Positions 6,648-9,358 of a stretch of 9,358 nucleotides of DNA are shown piece after piece; the first letter of the stretch is position 1; each line of letters starts with the position of its first letter. Source of the DNA: Actinomycetes bacterium (GTDB lineage: Bacteria; Actinomycetota; Actinomycetes; Streptosporangiales; Streptosporangiaceae); assembly GCA_023425615.1 (NCBI GenBank), contig JAFACJ010000580.1, positions 1 to 9,358 of the forward strand, read 5' to 3'. The translations under genes were made by a program, and so were the position numbers. Below the pieces are notes generated by a model. It had not been told where the DNA came from. It saw nothing but the letters and a program-made list of their open reading frames with translations, and did no database searches.

Positions 6648-6977
6648 TCAGCTGCCGCTGCTGGACTTGCTGCCGAAGCCCCCGCGCTGGAGGGTGCGGC
6701 CGGACTTCGTCTTGATGGTGCCCTTCCGGGGCTTCAAGGTGGTGCCGCCGGAGACGTACCCGTTGCTACCGCTGCCGTTGTAGTACCAGAAGTAGCGTCC
6801 GCCGTTCCCGCCGTAGTCGCACCTGTCGTCATCGACCACCTTGTAGCCGAAGGTGCCGCGGTCGGTGCCGTCCACGCAGGAGGCCGAATAGGAGCTGCCG
6901 CAGGCCGCCAGCGACATCGACAAGGTGCCGAGCATGCCTACCTTGACGGCTCGTGAGCTCATACGGCGCCTGAGCAT
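6648..6977 (-). CDS. Small lipoprotein, YgiB/DUF1190-like, with RGGFG tail
   Basis: This 109-residue protein has a basic N-terminus (MLRRRMSSRAVK), a short hydrophobic segment and the lipobox LAAC, so Cys26 should be lipid-modified after Sec export. The mature part has Cys34 and Cys53, which could form a disulfide, an aromatic run YFWYY (62-66), a Gly/Ser-rich middle, then a basic stretch and RGGFG (98-102) before a Ser/Gly end. As I recall it, E. coli YgiB (DUF1190) also has RGGFG near its C-terminus and a Ser/Gly-rich end, and ygiB is next to ygiC, a homologue of the following gene. That tail and the context support a distant YgiB/YjfM-like assignment. The ATG has GGAGG about seven bases upstream and lies 24 bases after the predicted transcription start. 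It is the first gene of the three-gene unit. Function is unknown. Confidence 0.78.
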   Translation of the reverse strand: MLRRRMSSRAVKVGMLGTLSMSLAACGSSYSASCVDGTDRGTFGYKVVDDDRCDYGGNGGRYFWYYNGSGSNGYVSGGTTLKPRKGTIKTKSGRTLQRGGFGSKSSSGS

Positions 6978-7007
6978 GGGGGACCTCCGTTGAAGCGACG
7001 CGCACGC

Positions 7008-7036
7008 ATTGTAGGGGGTATCACCTGCCCGAAAAC
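7008..7036 (-). promoter_or_regulatory. Predicted promoter of the lipoprotein/ATP-grasp/DUF350 unit
   Basis: On the minus strand TACAAT at 7013-7008 is a near-perfect -10 box, striking in DNA this GC-rich. Seventeen bases upstream GTTTTC (7036-7031) is a poor -35. Transcription would start near 7001, giving a 24-base leader that contains the GGAGG ribosome binding site. A near-consensus -10 with a weak -35 can indicate an activator or an alternative sigma factor. Confidence 0.5.
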
Positions 7037-7062
7037 AGCGATACTCCTATGAGATCCCGCTC

Positions 7063-7078
7063 GGAACCCTCTGGTTCC
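7063..7078 (-). terminator. Hairpin after the DUF4343-like ATP-grasp gene
   Basis: GGAACC-CTCT-GGTTCC is a perfect 6-base inverted repeat with a 4-base loop, starting three bases after the ATP-grasp stop codon. No T-run follows, as is common for actinobacterial terminators. It separates the ATP-grasp gene from the downstream lipoprotein promoter. Confidence 0.45.
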
Positions 7079-7081
7079 CGT

Positions 7082-7945
7082 TCAGGTGGGATCGGGCAGG
7101 TGGAAGTACAGGTCTCCGACGTCGGCGGTGGCCGGAAGCTCGCTGACCTGACCGTCGCCGACCTCCACCACCCGCCACTCCCCGTCGGCGCGGCGGGCCA
7201 GGTCGGTGGTGACGAAACGGCAGCCCAGCGCCCGGACGGCGGGCCGCACCCGGTCCAGGGCCGGCACGCACTCGGCGTCCGGCGAGTCGGGATGGGGGCC
7301 GATGAGGACGGGATCGCCGTCGACCCACCAGACGCGCGCCTCGGCGGTGTCGTACTCCTCGTACTGGCGGATGACCACGCCGCCGGTGAGGAAGTCGTCC
7401 TGGAGCTCGACCATGCGCCGGACGGTGCGGTGCAGGCGCTCTGCGTCGCCCAGGTCGGGGACGTAGCACGCCTCGGCCCACTCGTGCTTGCGCGACTTCA
7501 CATAGTCCTTGACCACCCCGGGCCCCGGAGGCAGGTCGCGCACCGCCTCGGCCAGCGCCGCGGGGGACGGCACCTCGCGCGGGACCAGGGGGAGCCAGAC
7601 GCTGGGCGGGGTCAGCCCCGCGAACGTGTCGTACCAGCCGGGCAGCTCATGGGCGCGCTGGTAGCCGTCCGGCGGGGTCATCAGGGCGCCGCCGCGGGCC
7701 GCCAGCGCCTTGGCCAGCGCCTGGTACTCGGCGGCCGTCACCATCCAGCCGCGGTACCACACCCCGCCGGAGCCGCGCGGCACCCGCCGCACCGCCTCCG
7801 CCGCCTCGCCGCGGCGCAGCAGCTCGTGGTCGAGCAGGGCCAGTGCCCCGCCGGTGGCCCGGAGCGTCTCGGCCTCCCGGGCGAAGTGCGGATCGACGCG
7901 CCGAGGGTCGAGCGGGTCGGCGCAGAAGAGAACGGTCAGGGTCAT
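7082..7945 (-). CDS. ATP-grasp domain protein (DUF4343-like)
   Basis: This 287-residue soluble protein resembles the ATP-grasp proteins annotated as DUF4343. The N-terminal half (about 1-135) looks like a preATP-grasp Rossmann-like domain. The ATP-grasp signals are GPGVVKDYVKSRKHEW (141-156, nucleotide-binding lysines), VVIRQYEEY (190-198, adenine contact), ARVWWVDG (203-210), and the metal-binding end WRVVEVGDGQVSELP (257-271). In this last motif E261 and D264/Q266 replace the more usual E.N. The reaction is unknown; relatives are predicted carboxylate-amine or peptide ligases. The ATG has a GGGGG stretch about seven bases upstream. It is transcribed divergently from recA across a 232-base gap containing a LexA box. 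It is unrelated in sequence to the GSP-synthase-like enzyme at 5509-6645 despite sharing the fold class. A hairpin and a new promoter separate it from the next three genes. Confidence 0.82.
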   Translation of the reverse strand: MTLTVLFCADPLDPRRVDPHFAREAETLRATGGALALLDHELLRRGEAAEAVRRVPRGSGGVWYRGWMVTAAEYQALAKALAARGGALMTPPDGYQRAHELPGWYDTFAGLTPPSVWLPLVPREVPSPAALAEAVRDLPPGPGVVKDYVKSRKHEWAEACYVPDLGDAERLHRTVRRMVELQDDFLTGGVVIRQYEEYDTAEARVWWVDGDPVLIGPHPDSPDAECVPALDRVRPAVRALGCRFVTTDLARRADGEWRVVEVGDGQVSELPATADVGDLYFHLPDPT

Positions 7946-8055
7946 CAGATAGCCCCCGCGTGATCGCCTGCTGCGTCAGCGTACGTCGCCGCGCGCCCGC
8001 CGCGCAGCCCGATCGGCTCGCCGGTTCCGGACGAATCGGCACGCCGACCCTCGAT

Positions 8056-8076
8056 CGAATTTATGTTCGGTACAGT
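8056..8076 (+). promoter_or_regulatory. LexA (SOS) box with adjoining recA promoter
   Basis: CGAAT-TTAT-GTTCG at 8056-8069 differs by one base from the actinobacterial LexA box CGAAC-N4-GTTCG. One base later TACAGT (8071-8076) fits the TANNNT -10 consensus, so bound LexA would cover the spacer and block RNA polymerase. The -35 region (about 8048-8053) is weak. Transcription would start near 8083, giving a leader of about 95 bases. The symmetrical box might also affect the divergent ATP-grasp gene. Confidence 0.8.
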
Positions 8077-8099
8077 GGTCGGGTCGCAGGGGCCGATTT

Positions 8100-8122
8100 T
8101 TGTCAGTGGGCTCGCATAGGTT
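8100..8122 (+). promoter_or_regulatory. RecA-NDp type (PafBC-dependent) promoter of recA
   Basis: TTGTCAGTGG at 8100-8109, a 7-base gap, then TAGGTT at 8117-8122 reproduces the mycobacterial RecA-NDp promoter motif, which drives the LexA-independent DNA-damage response through PafBC. Its position downstream of the LexA-controlled promoter matches the two-promoter arrangement of M. tuberculosis recA. Transcription should start near 8129. An ATG at 8133, in frame with recA, lies almost at that start. Confidence 0.78.
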
Positions 8123-8177
8123 CGGTCGCGACATGACGAACTCGAAGAAGAACACGACGACCCGACAGGGGCAGATC

Positions 8178-9358
8178 ATGGCAGCTAACGACCGCGAGAA
8201 GGCGCTGGAGACCGCCCTCGCCCAGATCGAGCGCCAGTTCGGCAAAGGCTCGATCATGCGCCTCGGCGACGAGGTGCGCGCGCCCATGGAGGTGATCCCC
8301 ACCGGGTCCATCTCCCTCGACATCGCGCTCGGCATCGGCGGCCTGCCCCGCGGCCGGGTCGTGGAGATCTACGGCCCGGAGTCCTCGGGTAAGACGACGG
8401 TGGCGCTGCACGCGGTCGCCAGCGTGCAGAAGTCCGGCGGCATCGCGGCGTTCGTCGACGCCGAGCACGCGCTCGACCCCGACTACGCCGCCAAGCTCGG
8501 CGTGGACACCAACGCCCTGCTGGTCTCCCAGCCCGACACCGGCGAGCAGGCGCTGGAGATCACCGACATGCTGATCCGCTCCGGCGCGGTCGACCTGGTG
8601 GTCATCGACTCGGTGGCGGCGCTGGTCCCCCGCGCCGAGATCGAGGGCGACATGGGCGACAGCCACGTCGGTCTCCAGGCCCGCCTGATGTCCCAGGCGC
8701 TGCGCAAGCTCACCGGCGCCATCAACCAGACCAAGACCACCGCGATCTTCATCAACCAGCTCCGCGAGAAGGTCGGCGTCATGTTCGGCTCCCCCGAGAC
8801 CACCACCGGTGGCCGGGCGCTGAAGTTCTACGCCTCCGTCCGCCTCGACGTGCGCCGCATCGAGACCCTCAAGGACGGCACCGAGCCCGTCGGTAACCGG
8901 GTCCGCGTCAAGGTCGTGAAGAACAAGGTGGCCCCGCCCTTCAAGGTCGCCGACTTCGACCTGCTCTACGGCATCGGCATCAGCCGCGAGGGCGGCCTGA
9001 TCGACCTCGGCGTCGAGCACGGCTTCGTCCGCAAGTCCGGCGCCTGGTACACCTACGAGGGCGACCAGCTCGGCCAGGGCAAGGAGAACGCCCGCAACTA
9101 CCTCAAGTCCCACCCCGAGACCGCCGACGAGATCGAGAAGAAGATCAAGGAGAAGCTCGGCGTGGGTCCCCGCGTCGACGCCCCCGCCGACGCCCCTGCC
9201 ACCGCGGGCCCCGCCGCCCCGCCCGCTCCCGAGCCCGCCGCCGCGGCCCCCGCCGTGGCTCCCGAGCCCGCCGTCGCTCCCGCGCCCACGCCGGCCGTGG
9301 CCCTGGCGACGTCCACGTCCCGGTTCGCGCTGGTGGCGGCGCTGCTCGTGGGCTTCGC
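8178..9358 (+). CDS. recA: RecA recombinase, 3' end beyond the window, unusual C-terminal extension
   Basis: RecA forms filaments on single-stranded DNA, drives strand exchange and triggers LexA self-cleavage. From ATG 8178 the core is complete: [14 protein letters not shown] start, Walker A GPESSGKT (66-73), Walker B LVVIDS (140-145), DNA-binding loop 2 [21 protein letters not shown] (about 192-212), and the [10 protein letters not shown] end of the core near residue 330. No intein interrupts it. The frame then stays open to the window edge at residue 393: an Ala/Pro-rich tail (331-376), then a hydrophobic run [11 protein letters not shown] (383-393). Third codon positions in the tail are nearly all G/C, consistent with real coding. 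Many actinobacterial RecA proteins end between about 345 and 380 residues, so this one is long. AGGGG seven bases upstream supports this ATG. An in-frame ATG at 8133 would add 15 polar residues ([10 protein letters not shown] and on), possibly used on the PafBC transcript. Confidence 0.96.
   Translation, partial: MAANDREKALETALAQIERQFGKGSIMRLGDEVRAPMEVIPTGSISLDIALGIGGLPRGRVVEIYGPESSGKTTVALHAVASVQKSGGIAAFVDAEHALDPDYAAKLGVDTNALLVSQPDTGEQALEITDMLIRSGAVDLVVIDSVAALVPRAEIEGDMGDSHVGLQARLMSQALRKLTGAINQTKTTAIFINQLREKVGVMFGSPETTTGGRALKFYASVRLDVRRIETLKDGTEPVGNRVRVKVVKNKVAPPFKVADFDLLYGIGISREGGLIDLGVEHGFVRKSGAWYTYEGDQLGQGKENARNYLKSHPETADEIEKKIKEKLGVGPRVDAPADAPATAGPAAPPAPEPAAAAPAVAPEPAVAPAPTPAVALATSTSRFALVAALLVGF

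Noticed and set aside
5626..6783. Plus-strand open frame opposite the GSP-synthase-like gene
   Set aside because: It has no family resemblance. The minus frame carries all the conserved ATP-grasp motifs.
8900..8960. RecA intein as in M. tuberculosis
   Set aside because: The region around [12 protein letters not shown], where the mycobacterial intein sits, is continuous.
8103..9316. Minus-strand open frames opposite recA
   Set aside because: They are shadows produced by GC-rich codon use. The plus frame is unmistakable RecA.

Overview
This is very GC-rich DNA with dense genes and almost every third codon position G or C. The window looks chromosomal and actinobacterial. A LexA box of the actinobacterial type (CGAAC-N4-GTTCG), a RecA-NDp (PafBC-type) promoter, a GluD with the VLYD.PGP start seen in Corynebacterium, and a DUF3046 gene near recA all point the same way. 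The order Streptosporangiales is my guess, from general protein resemblance only.

Layout. 1-1003 (+): the end of a GluC-like permease gene overlaps a complete GluD-like permease gene, the membrane half of a glutamate-type ABC importer. 1075-3045 (+): an S9-family prolyl-oligopeptidase-like serine peptidase, convergent with 3066-4679 (-), ribonuclease Y (rny). The 4680-4845 gap between rny and a small DUF3046 gene (4846-5040, +) holds a good rny promoter, a small palindrome and a possible leaderless promoter. 5033-6977 (-): a compact three-gene unit, read from right to left as a small YgiB/DUF1190-like lipoprotein, a glutathionylspermidine-synthase-like ATP-grasp enzyme (YgiC/YjfC type) and a four-helix DUF350 membrane protein (YjfL type). 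It has its own TACAAT promoter. 7082-7945 (-): a second, unrelated ATP-grasp protein (DUF4343-like) with its own hairpin terminator. 8178-9358 (+): recA, running off the window, behind a two-promoter DNA-damage control region.

The most interesting part is the lipoprotein/ATP-grasp/DUF350 unit. It has the same three components as E. coli yjfM-yjfC-yjfL, and the lipoprotein ends in an RGGFG tail also present in E. coli YgiB as I remember that sequence. A ligase and a membrane protein acting around a surface lipoprotein is a reasonable but untested model. The second point of interest is the RecA C-terminus. After the normal core it continues in frame for more than 60 residues as an Ala/Pro-rich tail, then a hydrophobic run, with no stop before the window ends.

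No gene-free stretch exceeds about 235 bases. I saw no tRNA or rRNA gene, insertion sequence, CRISPR array or phage feature.
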